From positions 1 through 52,544 of IMG/VR virus record IMGVR_UViG_3300013188_000002: a DNA stretch of 52,544 bases; one strand, given 5' to 3'. The notes below the pieces were generated by a model that ran no database searches, was not told the origin of the DNA, and saw only the letters and a program-made list of their open reading frames with translations. Source of the stretch: a virus. Positions within the stretch are counted from its first letter, which is position 1. Every line of letters starts with the position of its first letter. This document shows, piece by piece, positions 40,160 to 48,886 of this stretch. The position numbers and the translations under genes were made by a program.

Positions 40160-41528
40160 CTTTACACCATCGCGGACTGCTGCGAACTTTATGAGTTCGG
40201 ATGCAAAGATGCGTGTGCTTATGGGGCCAGTCGGGTCAGGTAAGTCTGTGGCGAGCTGTTTTGAAATTGTCCGCAGGGCATCACAGCAAGCTCCAGGTCA
40301 GGACGGGGTGAGACGCTCCCGTGCCGCTGTTGTTCGTGAAACCGTTCGTCAGCTGACTGATACGACCATTAAGACGTTTCTCGACTGGTTCCCGCCAGGC
40401 CCGTGCGGTAATTTTATGCGCACGACCAAAACATATTTCTTTAAGGTAGGCGATGTAGAGTGTGAGATTATGTTCCGCGCACTTGACGACGCTGACGATG
40501 TGGCAAACTTGAACTCTCTTGAACTTACGTTTGCATGGTTCAACGAATGTAGGGACATCAACTCCGAGATTGTGGACGCGATGTCTAAACGTATTGGCCG
40601 TTTTCCTTCTGCGAAAGACGGCGGGCCATCATGGTTCGGTATGTGGGGCGACACCAACCCGCCGACTATGGATACTTGGTGGTACTACCAGATGGAGAAG
40701 CTAGATCCTCAAGACGGAGTCAGCCACAACGATAATGGTTGGGATGTGTTCAAGCAGCCATCCGGACGTAGTGTTAACGCAGAAAATGTGGAGAACTTAC
40801 CCGATGGATATTATGACACCCAAGGGCGCAGTGAAGAATATATCAGGGTCTTTATTGACGGAGAGTACGGACTCAGCTCAGCAGGACAACCCGTCTACAA
40901 GTATTTCAGACCGGACTATCACATGGCTGACGAGACTCTCAGTCCTATTCTCAATGGCGTGCGTCCTGTCGTTGTTGGTATGGATTTGGGGTTGACACCG
41001 GCAGCAGTTATAGGGCAACAAGACCCTCGCGGACGAGTGCTAGTGCTCGATGAGGCAGTGTCTTTTGATATGGGCATTCAGCGTTTCGTCCGCACCATAC
41101 TTAAACCAATGATCTATGAGCGGTTCAGCGGGGCACCAATACTAGTTATTACTGACCCCGCTGGTATTCAGCGTGCGCAAACTGACGAACGCTCGGCAGT
41201 TGACATCATCAAAGCTGAAGGATTTCGTGTTCTGCCAGCTAAGACAAACAATGTGTCAGCACGTTTGTCTGCGGTGGACGACTTCCTTATGAGGCATGTC
41301 GATGGTGACAGCGCATTCCTGTTAGATCCTAAATGTTCTCACCTCAAAGCTGCTATGATGGGTGGGTACAGGTTCCACCACAAAAACGGCACGATTGATA
41401 AAAACAACCACTCGCACATAGCTGAAGCTTTACAATACTTCATGCTGCATGTAGCTACAGCTGGCGAGGGCGTGATCATACCTCAACGACGAGATGTTAA
41501 AAGGGTTGCAGCAGCAGGCTGGACTTGA
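40143..41528 (+). CDS. Terminase large subunit (461 aa)
   Basis: A TTG start at 40143 with GAGGGC upstream gives MALDINFTPSRTAANFMSSD; the first ATG in frame (40191) is possible. The ATPase has Walker A LMGPVGSGKS near residues 28-37 and a coupling motif LTFAWFNECRDI near 130. The nuclease part has VVGMDLGLTPAAVIGQQD and the closing NHSHIAEALQYFMLHV. Length is normal. It drives DNA into the procapsid and cuts the concatemer. A strong terminator follows. Confidence 0.85.
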   Translation: MALDINFTPSRTAANFMSSDAKMRVLMGPVGSGKSVASCFEIVRRASQQAPGQDGVRRSRAAVVRETVRQLTDTTIKTFLDWFPPGPCGNFMRTTKTYFFKVGDVECEIMFRALDDADDVANLNSLELTFAWFNECRDINSEIVDAMSKRIGRFPSAKDGGPSWFGMWGDTNPPTMDTWWYYQMEKLDPQDGVSHNDNGWDVFKQPSGRSVNAENVENLPDGYYDTQGRSEEYIRVFIDGEYGLSSAGQPVYKYFRPDYHMADETLSPILNGVRPVVVGMDLGLTPAAVIGQQDPRGRVLVLDEAVSFDMGIQRFVRTILKPMIYERFSGAPILVITDPAGIQRAQTDERSAVDIIKAEGFRVLPAKTNNVSARLSAVDDFLMRHVDGDSAFLLDPKCSHLKAAMMGGYRFHHKNGTIDKNNHSHIAEALQYFMLHVATAGEGVIIPQRRDVKRVAAAGWT

Positions 41529-41574
41529 TATTGTTCAAATGTCATCTCGTGACACCTTCATAGTTACCAACCTT

Positions 41575-41610
41575 AAACCTTCCACGGATTGCCCCCGTGG
41601 GGGGTTTTTT
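41575..41610 (+). terminator. Rightward intrinsic terminator
   Basis: AAACCTTCCACGG (41575-41587) pairs with CCGTGGGGGGTTT (41595-41607): a 13-bp stem with two T-G wobbles that are only good on the plus strand, a loop of seven bases, then the end of a T6 run (41605-41610). It lies 46 bp after the terminase stop and separates the packaging genes from the portal operon. Confidence 0.85.
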
Positions 41611-41611
41611 C

Positions 41612-41645
41612 TTGACTTGTACAGGAACTTGTTGTCATGTATAAA
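41612..41645 (+). promoter_or_regulatory. Candidate rightward promoter of the structural operon
   Basis: Directly after the terminator there is TTGACT (41612-41617) and TATAAA (41640-41645). Their 22-base spacing is too long; TTGTAC at 41617-41622 gives 17 bases but matches poorly. A restart of transcription is expected here, since the terminator would otherwise cut off the capsid genes. Confidence 0.4.
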
Positions 41646-41677
41646 TAAAAGTGTACACTTACTGCAGGAGTGTGAAT

Positions 41678-42046
41678 ATGCACAAAAACGGAATGCCTTG
41701 CGGCTGTAGCAAACCTTACGTTGTCTATTCGGATAATTCGAAGATGGACACTAGCGGCATGGCTGAACGTAAAGTACAGAGCTATAGAAATGGTGGAGCT
41801 ATCCTTCCTGCAGCGCGTATTGATGGTGATGTGTTTGTTAGGGCTGCGCAAGCAGTAGGACTACCTACTACTAATGCGTCTCTTAATCGTATTGTAAATT
41901 TAGTAAATCAAGGCATGACCCCCAACCAAGCTGCAAAGAAACTGGCCGAAGTCCGTAGCTACAAATCAGGTGGTTATGTTTACACCGACGCAAATGATCC
42001 TGATACAATGACCGAAGATAAGGATCGTGAAAAGGAGATGTACTGA
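41678..42046 (+). CDS. Small protein upstream of the portal (122 aa)
   Basis: I chose the ATG at 41678 (AGGAG seven bases upstream) over GTG at 41651. It opens MHKNGMPCGCSKPYVVYSDN, contains SYRNGGAILPAARIDGDVFVRAAQAVGLP and NLVNQGMTPNQAAKKLAEV, and ends with an acidic tail. No known family; the CxC may bind metal. It is the first gene of the portal operon and overlaps the next start (TGATGG). Confidence 0.6.
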   Translation: MHKNGMPCGCSKPYVVYSDNSKMDTSGMAERKVQSYRNGGAILPAARIDGDVFVRAAQAVGLPTTNASLNRIVNLVNQGMTPNQAAKKLAEVRSYKSGGYVYTDANDPDTMTEDKDREKEMY

Positions 42047-42615
42047 TGGCTAGAATAATCGACACCCGTGGCTCTGATGGTAGAGGTATTAGGTACACGG
42101 CTTACGATACAAAGCTTGTTGATTACGCTAAAGCACCAGCTACCGGTATTGATCCAGATAAACGATTTAAGGTTGGCAAGCCTAAAACTTTAGACCGGCC
42201 AGGAAACGTAGAGTATTTCGGTTCTGAGTTTAGGAAAGAGGCTGAAGACCTTGCAAATGCTCGTGAAGCTGCATATCGACGCCGTCAGACAAACGAATAT
42301 ATTAGAACGGGCGCAGCTGCACCTGGCGATGTGGTTAGTCAAGCTACGTCAAATGTTAAGATCGGGCAGCTTCGTACAGAAGGGTTTACTGCTGCGGATC
42401 GTGCGCAGAAACAAGCTGGACGCCAACAAAAGATTGAGCAAAATCGTGCAGATCTTGTTGCAAAAGGGCAACAGCAGCTGACTAATTTTGCTACTGGCCT
42501 TACTTCAGGCAATCTTAGAAAAGCTAGAAAAGCTTTTCGTAACCTAAAGGGTACTGCTGCGGAGGGCTTGACTACTTTTCGTAACACAAAAGACGATGAC
42601 GGGGGTATTGCCTAG
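42046..42615 (+). CDS. Uncharacterised protein upstream of the portal (189 aa)
   Basis: The start overlaps the previous stop. It opens ARIIDTRGSDGRGIRYTAYD, followed by a long, charged helical middle (RKEAEDLANAREAAYRRRQ, DRAQKQAGRQQKIEQNRADLVAKGQQQL) and an acidic end. Possibly a virion or assembly protein given its place; no homologue known to me. Its TAG overlaps the GTG start of the portal. Confidence 0.55.
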   Translation: MARIIDTRGSDGRGIRYTAYDTKLVDYAKAPATGIDPDKRFKVGKPKTLDRPGNVEYFGSEFRKEAEDLANAREAAYRRRQTNEYIRTGAAAPGDVVSQATSNVKIGQLRTEGFTAADRAQKQAGRQQKIEQNRADLVAKGQQQLTNFATGLTSGNLRKARKAFRNLKGTAAEGLTTFRNTKDDDGGIA

Positions 42616-44666
42616 TGCTTAATGTCGTAAGTAATTCAGAACTCCGTAAGCGCGAAAAAGAACTTGTAGACAAAGAACTCGCTGCTCGTCAGAACAACGC
42701 TGTTGTTTTGGGGCTAGCTTCGCATCTTCGTGAGTGCTGGGACGCTGCGCGTCAAGCCAAAAAACCTATTGAAAACATTATGCTACGTGGACTACGTCAG
42801 CGTAACGGTGAATACGAAGCTGACAAGCTATCTCAGATACACGAGCAAGGTGGCTCAGACATCTATATGATGATTACTGAGGTTAAGTGCCGTGCAGCCG
42901 AAAGTTGGCTGCGCGACATTTTGTTAGACACAGGTACTCCACCTTGGGATCTAAAACCAACACCTATTCCAGATCTATCACCTGAGCAAACAACTGAGCT
43001 ACAAGCTGCGTTTGCTGCGGTTGTTACTCGTATAGTTGAAAATGAAAAGCGTGCGCCAAACGCCAATGAAATGGTCGAGCTAAAAGAAATGGTAGGTCAA
43101 GACTACCGCTTTAAGCTGCTAGAAGCTGCAGACAACCGCTCACAGAAGATGCGTATAAAAATTGCTGACCAGTTTGCACAAGGCGGCTGGGGTGATTCTT
43201 TTAATGAATTTATTACTGACCTAGTTACATACCCATGTGCTTTTATCAAAGGGCCTGTTGTCCGTAGACAACGTAAACTTGGTTGGTCACAAGGGCCAGA
43301 TGGTAAAACTATTGTAGAAGCTACAGAGGTTATCGCACCTGAGTTTGAGCGTGTTGATCCTTTCCGTATTTATCCTGAGCCAGGAATTTCAAATGTTAAC
43401 GAAGGTTACATCTTTGAGCATCATCCCCTAAGTCGTACCGAGCTGGCTGACCTTGTTGGTGTGCCAGGGTACGACGACGATGCTATCCGCAAAGTACTGG
43501 ACATCGGTAACGGCTCGTCATGGATTAACGAAGATGTTGAGCTTGTTAAAGACGAAGAAGAACGTAAGTTCCATTCGTTTAACCGTCCTACTGAAACCTT
43601 TGATGCTCTAGAGTTTTGGGGCAAAGTAACTGGTAAAATGCTTATCGAGTGGGGACTTGATGAAGAAGAAATTGATGATGAGCATCGAGAGTACGATGCC
43701 AATGTTTGGATTGTAGGTAATTACGTTATTAAGGCTATTCTTAACTACGATCCGTTAGGAGAGAAGCCATATGCTAAAACGTCTTTCATCAAGCGCCCTG
43801 GGGCGTTTTGGGGTAGCGGTATCCCAGAAATTATCGAAGATATACAAAGCGTGTGTAACGCTGCTGCTAGAGCTTTGGTTAACAACATGGGCATTTCTAG
43901 CGGGCCTCAGGTCGAAGTTAACCTTGAGCGTATCCCGCCAAATGAAGATATTACGCAGCTCCACCCGTGGAAAATCTGGCAAGTAACTAATGACCCTCTT
44001 GGGTCTAGCGCACCTGCAGTGCGGTTTACACAGCCAGATGACAACGCAAACACGTTGCTGGGTGTCTATGACAAGTTCAGTAAACTAGCCGACGATCACT
44101 CAGGAATACCTTCCTACGTGTATGGCGACCTTAACGTCCAAGGGGCGGGGCGCACATCATCAGGCTTGTCCATGCTTATGGGTGCAGCTGGTAAGGGTAT
44201 TCGACAGGTGGTTATGCACATCGACACAGATGTGATTAAGCCAGTTGTACACCGTCAGTTCGTATACAACATGCGATATGACGAAGACGAAACTATTAAA
44301 GGCGATGTTGAGATCTTGCCAAAAGGCTCGATTAACCTTGCAGTTAAAGAGACTGTTAACATCCGCCGTCTTGAGTTTCTTAACGCAACCGCCAATCAGA
44401 TCGACATGGAGATCGTTGGTAAAGAAGGCCGTGCAGCGATTCTTCGCGAAGTGGCTAAAGGGTTGCAGATGCCTGTGGACGACATCATCCCATCTAGGGA
44501 GAAGGAAGGCTACATGAATCGAATGGCAGCTACAATGCAGCTTGAAGCTAAACAAGCAGAACAAGCAGCAGGAGGTAAGCCAGCCGAGATGCAGCCTGAC
44601 GGTACCCCCAAAGGTGGGCAAGATGCGAACACAGTTAGTAACCGCGACACAGGAGGAGCAGGATGA
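42615..44666 (+). CDS. Portal protein (683 aa)
   Basis: A GTG start overlaps the previous stop. The size, the position after terminase and before scaffold and capsid genes, and motifs such as YGDLNVQGAGRTSSGLSMLM and SVCNAAARALVNNMGI (the stem helix region of podovirus-type portals) support the call. The N-terminal ~100 residues are helical and basic; the C-terminus is Gln/Ala/Gly-rich (KQAEQAAGGKPAEMQ). Portals form the 12-mer DNA gate of the capsid. It overlaps the next gene as ATGA. Confidence 0.75.
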   Translation: MLNVVSNSELRKREKELVDKELAARQNNAVVLGLASHLRECWDAARQAKKPIENIMLRGLRQRNGEYEADKLSQIHEQGGSDIYMMITEVKCRAAESWLRDILLDTGTPPWDLKPTPIPDLSPEQTTELQAAFAAVVTRIVENEKRAPNANEMVELKEMVGQDYRFKLLEAADNRSQKMRIKIADQFAQGGWGDSFNEFITDLVTYPCAFIKGPVVRRQRKLGWSQGPDGKTIVEATEVIAPEFERVDPFRIYPEPGISNVNEGYIFEHHPLSRTELADLVGVPGYDDDAIRKVLDIGNGSSWINEDVELVKDEEERKFHSFNRPTETFDALEFWGKVTGKMLIEWGLDEEEIDDEHREYDANVWIVGNYVIKAILNYDPLGEKPYAKTSFIKRPGAFWGSGIPEIIEDIQSVCNAAARALVNNMGISSGPQVEVNLERIPPNEDITQLHPWKIWQVTNDPLGSSAPAVRFTQPDDNANTLLGVYDKFSKLADDHSGIPSYVYGDLNVQGAGRTSSGLSMLMGAAGKGIRQVVMHIDTDVIKPVVHRQFVYNMRYDEDETIKGDVEILPKGSINLAVKETVNIRRLEFLNATANQIDMEIVGKEGRAAILREVAKGLQMPVDDIIPSREKEGYMNRMAATMQLEAKQAEQAAGGKPAEMQPDGTPKGGQDANTVSNRDTGGAG

Positions 44667-44881
44667 TCCGGCCCTCTCCTGAAGTTACTAAGGCACTAGC
44701 CGCAAGTGTGCGCCAATATCCCGAGATAGCTAAATGGCTACAGGAATGGCGTATGCACGAGTTAGAGCAGCTACCCAGCGTCGCACAGAATACGACACTT
44801 GCACAGGGGCGGTGTCAAGTTCTGTCAGAGCTTTCTAAGCTCGTGAGCGAGTCCCCTGAGATAGCGGCAAAGTCATCATGA
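44663..44881 (+). CDS. Small protein encoded after the portal (72 aa)
   Basis: It overlaps the portal stop by 4 bp (ATGA). It opens MIRPSPEVTKALAASVRQYPEIAKWLQEW and holds TTLAQGRCQVLSELSKLV, a helical pattern I recall from small proteins encoded just after the portal in several phages, with no known role. It is probably an assembly factor. Confidence 0.6.
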   Translation: MIRPSPEVTKALAASVRQYPEIAKWLQEWRMHELEQLPSVAQNTTLAQGRCQVLSELSKLVSESPEIAAKSS

Positions 44882-44918
44882 CAGCTGTTAATTGCGCACA
44901 CCGATAGGAGCGTTCAAC

Positions 44919-45929
44919 ATGGCAATACCAAAGCAAGTTCAGATGCAATCTGAGGCAGTACAAGAACTCTATAAAGAACTCAATGGTGAGGTTGAGGCAC
45001 AGGGCAATGCGCCCGAGGCTGAAGCTAATACTAATGAAGCACCTGTAGAGGAGGCTGTAGCCGACAGTGCAGAAGAGCAAGCACCTCAGTCTGGAACCGA
45101 GGAGCAAGGACAACCAGACACCGAAACTAAAGATACTTGGGAACAAAAGTACAAAACACTGCAAGGTATGTACAACGCAGAGGTTCCCCGCATGAAAGCG
45201 GAGAATCGTGAGTTGACATCCCGTGTTTCTCAAATGGAGCAACTGCTTAGCACACTGAATAGTCAGCCTGCTGCACAACCTGTATCTAGCGATCCATTGA
45301 TTACAGATAAGGATGTTCAGGAGTACGGCGATTCTATTGATGTTATGCGGCGTGCAGCACGAGAAGAAGTGGCGCAAGCCAATGCTCGGGTCGCACAGCT
45401 AGAGCAACAAGTAATGCAGATGCAGACCAGCGTGGTACCGCAGATGAATCAGATCTCGCACGCACAGGCTCAGTCAGCAACGCAGCAGTTTTGGGCAGAC
45501 CTTTCCAATAAAATACCCGAGTGGAATGACATCAATAATGATCAAAACTTTCAGTCTTGGTTGTTAGAGATTGACCCGCTTACAGGTATTTCTCGTCAGA
45601 CATATCTAGAAGACGCACAGTCTAACCTAGATTCTAACCGTGTGGCGCAGTTCTTTAAGTCTTGGCAAGAGGCAAACGGTACACCAAGTGTTGCTCAAAC
45701 CAATCGGAAGGTTCCTTCTGATCAGTTGGAGAAGCAGGTATCGCCAGGGCGAGGTCGCTCAGGCACCAATACTATGCCATCCGAAGGCCAGACATACTCA
45801 CCCGCCGACATCGAGCAGTTCTTTGATGCTGTCCGTAAGGGTAAGTACAAAGGTCGTGAAGAGGAACGTGGCCGAATAGAGCGTGACATTTTCGCTGCAC
45901 AGCGAGAAGGTCGCATAGTCACTGCATAA
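44919..45929 (+). CDS. Scaffolding protein (336 aa)
   Basis: I chose the ATG at 44919 (TAGGAG eight bases upstream) over a TTG at 44892. The first ~80 residues are very acidic and low-complexity (EAEANTNEAPVEEAVADSAEE). A coiled coil follows (YKTLQGMYNAEVPRMKAENRELTSRVSQMEQLLSTL), with another at ~150-180, and a basic C-terminus (KGKYKGREEERGRIERD) that could bind the coat protein. This is the usual layout of podovirus scaffold proteins, just upstream of the capsid gene. Confidence 0.75.
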   Translation: MAIPKQVQMQSEAVQELYKELNGEVEAQGNAPEAEANTNEAPVEEAVADSAEEQAPQSGTEEQGQPDTETKDTWEQKYKTLQGMYNAEVPRMKAENRELTSRVSQMEQLLSTLNSQPAAQPVSSDPLITDKDVQEYGDSIDVMRRAAREEVAQANARVAQLEQQVMQMQTSVVPQMNQISHAQAQSATQQFWADLSNKIPEWNDINNDQNFQSWLLEIDPLTGISRQTYLEDAQSNLDSNRVAQFFKSWQEANGTPSVAQTNRKVPSDQLEKQVSPGRGRSGTNTMPSEGQTYSPADIEQFFDAVRKGKYKGREEERGRIERDIFAAQREGRIVTA

Positions 45930-45945
45930 TTAAAAGGAGGCTAAC

Positions 45946-46854
45946 ATGGCTTTTGCAGTATCATCAGGTCGTCCGGACTACACGGGCAACTTTATTCCTG
46001 AGATCTGGTCAGGCAAGCTCATCGAGAATTTCTACGATGCGACTGTCCTGTCTGCGATCTCTAACACTGACTACGAAGGTGAAATTCGTAACATGGGTGA
46101 CACGGTTAACATCCGTACCACTCCGGAGATCACCATTCAAACCTACGTTAAGGGCCAGACTCTTTCAGTCGAAAACCCTGACAAGGCTAAACTGCAGCTC
46201 GTAATCGACAAAGGCGAGTACTTCGCTTGCGTTGAAGACGATGTTGATCAGGTTCAGTCTGACATCGCATTGATGGATATGTGGTCTAAAGACGCTTCTG
46301 AGCGTATGAAGATCAAAATCGACGAGCGTGTCTTGACTGATCTACTACCAGATGTATCCGCAAATAACAAAGGCACAACAGCTGGCGCTATTTCTGGAAA
46401 CATTGATTTGGGTGTAGCAGGTACCCCTGAAGCTCTTACAAAGACTAACGTCATTGATAAGATCGTGGATATGGGTACTGTTCTTGACGAAGCTAACTGT
46501 CCAGAAGGGGATCGCTTCCTTGTGATTCCTGCGAAGATGGCTGGCCTTATCAAGCAGTCTGACCTGAAAGACGCGTCTATTACTGGTGACAACCAGTCGC
46601 CACTGCGTAATGGCCGTTTGGGTATGATCGACAGATTTACCGTTTACGTTTCTCACAACCTAAAGAAAACTGCAGGCGGTGAGTTCAGCGTAATTGGTGG
46701 TCACAAGATGGGTTTTACATTTGCATCTCAGATGACAAACATGGAAACCATCCGGTCTGAAACAACTTTTGGCAACATCATTCGTGGCCTTCAAGTTTAC
46801 GGCTATAAAGTCGTTAAGCCTGAAGCTCTTGCTACGATGATTGTTACTGTATAA
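45946..46854 (+). CDS. Major capsid protein (302 aa)
   Basis: A very strong AAAGGAGG precedes the ATG, as expected for the most abundant virion protein. The sequence opens AFAVSSGRPDYTGNFIPEIWSGKLIENFYDATV and continues with GDTVNIRTTPEITIQTYVKGQ, then ASERMKIKIDERVL, matching marine-phage HK97-fold coat proteins in style and length. It follows the scaffold gene and precedes a decoration-like gene. Confidence 0.8.
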   Translation: MAFAVSSGRPDYTGNFIPEIWSGKLIENFYDATVLSAISNTDYEGEIRNMGDTVNIRTTPEITIQTYVKGQTLSVENPDKAKLQLVIDKGEYFACVEDDVDQVQSDIALMDMWSKDASERMKIKIDERVLTDLLPDVSANNKGTTAGAISGNIDLGVAGTPEALTKTNVIDKIVDMGTVLDEANCPEGDRFLVIPAKMAGLIKQSDLKDASITGDNQSPLRNGRLGMIDRFTVYVSHNLKKTAGGEFSVIGGHKMGFTFASQMTNMETIRSETTFGNIIRGLQVYGYKVVKPEALATMIVTV

Positions 46855-46868
46855 GGAGGGCTTAGATC

Positions 46869-47324
46869 ATGGCTACTTATAACGACGGTAAAGGTTACAA
46901 CATGGGTACAGGTGCCGCACACGTTGCTGCAGGTATCAACAAAGTATCATCTGTAACTGTAGATCTAAACTTCGCTACTATCACTACTGAGAGAGCAGCA
47001 GCTGGTCTGACTGCACTTACAAGTGCTGATATTCTTGAAGTTATCAAAGTCCCAGCACAAACTTTGGTCACACATGTGGCTCTAGAAGTTACTACTGCTG
47101 AGGGCGGAACACTAACAGTTGACGTTGGTGACGGCGATAACCCAGATGGATACCTTGATGGTGTTAACGCTAATGCTACAGCAGCATATATTTCTGTAGC
47201 TGGAACTGACGCTTTTGAGCAAGGTAAGTTTTATACTGCTGCCGATACAATCGACATTGTGCTTAACAATGCCGCTGACGCAGCAGTTATGAAACTTACA
47301 GCTGTAATGGTTGACTGTTCATAA
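46869..47324 (+). CDS. Capsid decoration-like structural protein (151 aa)
   Basis: The gene lies 14 bp after the capsid gene with GGAGGG as ribosome site. The product is rich in Ala, Thr, Asp and short strands (EVIKVPAQTLVTHVALEVTTAEGGTLTVDVGDGDNPDGYLDG, TIDIVLNNAADAAVMKLTAV), like small beta-sandwich head proteins in marine phages. It probably decorates or stabilises the head; no direct proof. Confidence 0.6.
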   Translation: MATYNDGKGYNMGTGAAHVAAGINKVSSVTVDLNFATITTERAAAGLTALTSADILEVIKVPAQTLVTHVALEVTTAEGGTLTVDVGDGDNPDGYLDGVNANATAAYISVAGTDAFEQGKFYTAADTIDIVLNNAADAAVMKLTAVMVDCS

Positions 47325-47331
47325 CTTGGTT

Positions 47332-47349
47332 GGGGGGCTTCGGCCCCCC
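47332..47349 (+). terminator. UUCG-loop hairpin after the decoration gene
   Basis: GGGGGGC-TTCG-GCCCCCC is a perfect 7-bp GC stem with the very stable UUCG tetraloop, starting 7 bp after the 47324 stop. No T-run follows (TCCCTACC). It may lower transcription into the next genes or protect the 3' end of the abundant capsid mRNA. Confidence 0.55.
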
Positions 47350-47369
47350 TCCCTACCTAGGAGGCGCAT

Positions 47370-47615
47370 ATGGCTAAGATTGATAAAAGCAAGATGGCTT
47401 GTAATAAACCTAAGCGTCAGGTCTCTGGAGGTAAAAAATTTGTTGTTAAGGCATGTCAGAACGGTAAAGAAAAGATAATTCGGTTCGGGGATGCCAATAT
47501 GAAGATTAAAAAGAATCAACCTGGGCGGCGTAAGAATTTTCGTGCAAGACACGGTTGTGATAGTAGGCCACCCTCAAAGATGACCGCACGTTATTGGTCT
47601 TGTAAAAAGTGGTGA
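47370..47615 (+). CDS. Small basic marine-phage protein (81 aa)
   Basis: The ATG follows AGGAGGCGCAT. The sequence MAKIDKSKMACNKPKRQVSGGKKFVV, KIIRFGDANMKIKKNQPGRR and the end ARHGCDSRPPSKMTARYWSCKKW form a well-conserved small family in marine phages. It is basic with four cysteines (positions ~11, 29, 63, 78) that could bind zinc. Role unknown; possibly DNA or capsid contact, given position among head genes. Confidence 0.7.
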   Translation: MAKIDKSKMACNKPKRQVSGGKKFVVKACQNGKEKIIRFGDANMKIKKNQPGRRKNFRARHGCDSRPPSKMTARYWSCKKW

Positions 47616-47619
47616 TAGC

Positions 47620-47781
47620 ATGGCAGCTCCTAAAGCAAAATCTAAAAAAGACGCCTGCTACTATAAAGTAAAGGCTCGCTACAAGGTTTGGCCCTCAGCT
47701 TATGCATCAGGGGCTTTGGCTAAATGCCGAAAGGTTGGAGCAGCAAACTGGGGTAATAAGAGTGGCCGTAAGAAAAAGTAA
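47620..47781 (+). CDS. Tiny basic marine-phage protein (53 aa)
   Basis: This frame starts 4 bp after the previous stop. The product KKDACYYKVKARYKVWPSAYASGALAKCRKVGAANWGNKS is a motif I recall from tiny proteins in several marine phages. It is very basic. It overlaps the next gene by 20 bp. Role unknown. Confidence 0.65.
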   Translation: MAAPKAKSKKDACYYKVKARYKVWPSAYASGALAKCRKVGAANWGNKSGRKKK

Positions 47782-47998
47782 AAAGGGCGCATCGCTTCGA
47801 AAGTGGTTTAGCCAAAACGACGGCAAAGGCTGGGTAGACTGCAAAACAGGTAAACCTTGTGGACGAAGTGGGTCAAAAAGTGATAGTAAGAGGGGGTATC
47901 CAGCGTGCCGTCCTACTATGGCGCAATGTAAAACTGCAGCGGCAAAGGCGGCAATGAGGAAGAAAAGCTCGTCTAGTCGCGTTAGCTGGAAAAAATAA
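47762..47998 (+). CDS. Small basic DUF5872-like protein (78 aa)
   Basis: A GTG start at 47762 gives MAVRKSKKGASLRKWFSQNDGKGWVDCKTGKPCGR, a typical opening; a longer frame to 47702 has no ribosome site. The centre (CGRSGSKSDSKRGYPACRPT) matches a small cysteine-containing family (DUF5872-like, by memory). The tail is Ala/Lys/Ser-rich. It belongs to the same small basic cluster as its two upstream neighbours. Confidence 0.6.
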   Translation: MAVRKSKKGASLRKWFSQNDGKGWVDCKTGKPCGRSGSKSDSKRGYPACRPTMAQCKTAAAKAAMRKKSSSSRVSWKK

Positions 47999-48008
47999 GG
48001 AGACTAAC

Positions 48009-48245
48009 ATGACCAGATGGTTAAAAAACAAAGTTGACGGCGAGATCTACGAGTGGGATCCAATCTTAGCCGAAAACCCTAAGACAGAAGAAGTTACTGA
48101 GGAGCAAGCGTTTCCTGAGAAACATATCCCTAAGAAGCAACGTGGCAGACCTGCAAAGGTAAATTTAGCTACTGAAGAGCCGGAAGCACCTGATAACACT
48201 CCTGCAGAACTGGCTGAAGAAGCATCAAGAGGGCTACCTGAATGA
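48009..48245 (+). CDS. Small protein with AT-hook-like motif (78 aa)
   Basis: The ATG follows AAGGAGACTAAC. It has TRWLKNKVDGEIYEWDPILAENPKTEEV, then a basic KKQRGRPAK piece that looks like an AT-hook, then an acidic tail (EEPEAPDNTPAELAEEAS). Role unknown; it overlaps the next gene by 4 bp and sits between head and connector genes. Confidence 0.6.
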   Translation: MTRWLKNKVDGEIYEWDPILAENPKTEEVTEEQAFPEKHIPKKQRGRPAKVNLATEEPEAPDNTPAELAEEASRGLPE

Positions 48246-48886
48246 TTCTAAACGATGTAATCACTGAGGTTAGGCGTATCATACAAGATACCAACACACC
48301 GTTTCGCTACAGCGATGATGTATTGCTGGGGTTTGCTAATCAGGCTCTGAAGCGAATTGCTGTGTTGCGGCCTGATCTTTTTGCTTTCATCGGAGATATT
48401 ACATGTACAGACGGCGAGGTTGTTCAATCTACGCCGTCTGATTCTATTCGTCTTATAGAAATATATTCTGTAAAAAACGGTAACGGAATTATCGAGACAA
48501 ACCGTGAAGCGTTAGATCAAGCGTACCCTACATGGATGAACGACGTAGCAGGGCCAACTGTAAACTTTATGCGGCATGTTCGTAACCCCAATAAGTTTTT
48601 TATATACCCCAAGGCTCCTGCGGGGCAGATATTGGTGGGTGAATACGCGAAGACTCCACCTGACTATAGTGGTACTCAAACTGTAGAATTAATTCCTGAT
48701 GCGTATTTTCCCGTAGTTATTGACGCTACAGTATTTATTGCAGAGTCGGTGGACAACGAACACGTTAACTCTAACCGAGCGCAGTTGTTTCAGCAGTCGT
48801 TTACTCAGGCACTTGGCGTTGCTGCTCAGAGCCGTGCGATTACTGATCCTGAACGTGGCGGGCTACAAGAGGAGGACGTTGTATAA
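48242..48886 (+). CDS. Head-tail adaptor protein (DUF6682-like, 214 aa)
   Basis: The product starts ILNDVITEVRRIIQDTNTPFRYSDDVLLGFANQALKRIAVLRPDLF, the helix pattern of phage adaptor proteins. It continues with beta strands (NKFFIYPKAPAGQILVGEYAKTPPDY) and a helical end. Such adaptors form a ring below the portal. Overlaps of 4 bp and 1 bp with neighbours place it in the connector operon. Confidence 0.65.
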   Translation: MILNDVITEVRRIIQDTNTPFRYSDDVLLGFANQALKRIAVLRPDLFAFIGDITCTDGEVVQSTPSDSIRLIEIYSVKNGNGIIETNREALDQAYPTWMNDVAGPTVNFMRHVRNPNKFFIYPKAPAGQILVGEYAKTPPDYSGTQTVELIPDAYFPVVIDATVFIAESVDNEHVNSNRAQLFQQSFTQALGVAAQSRAITDPERGGLQEEDVV

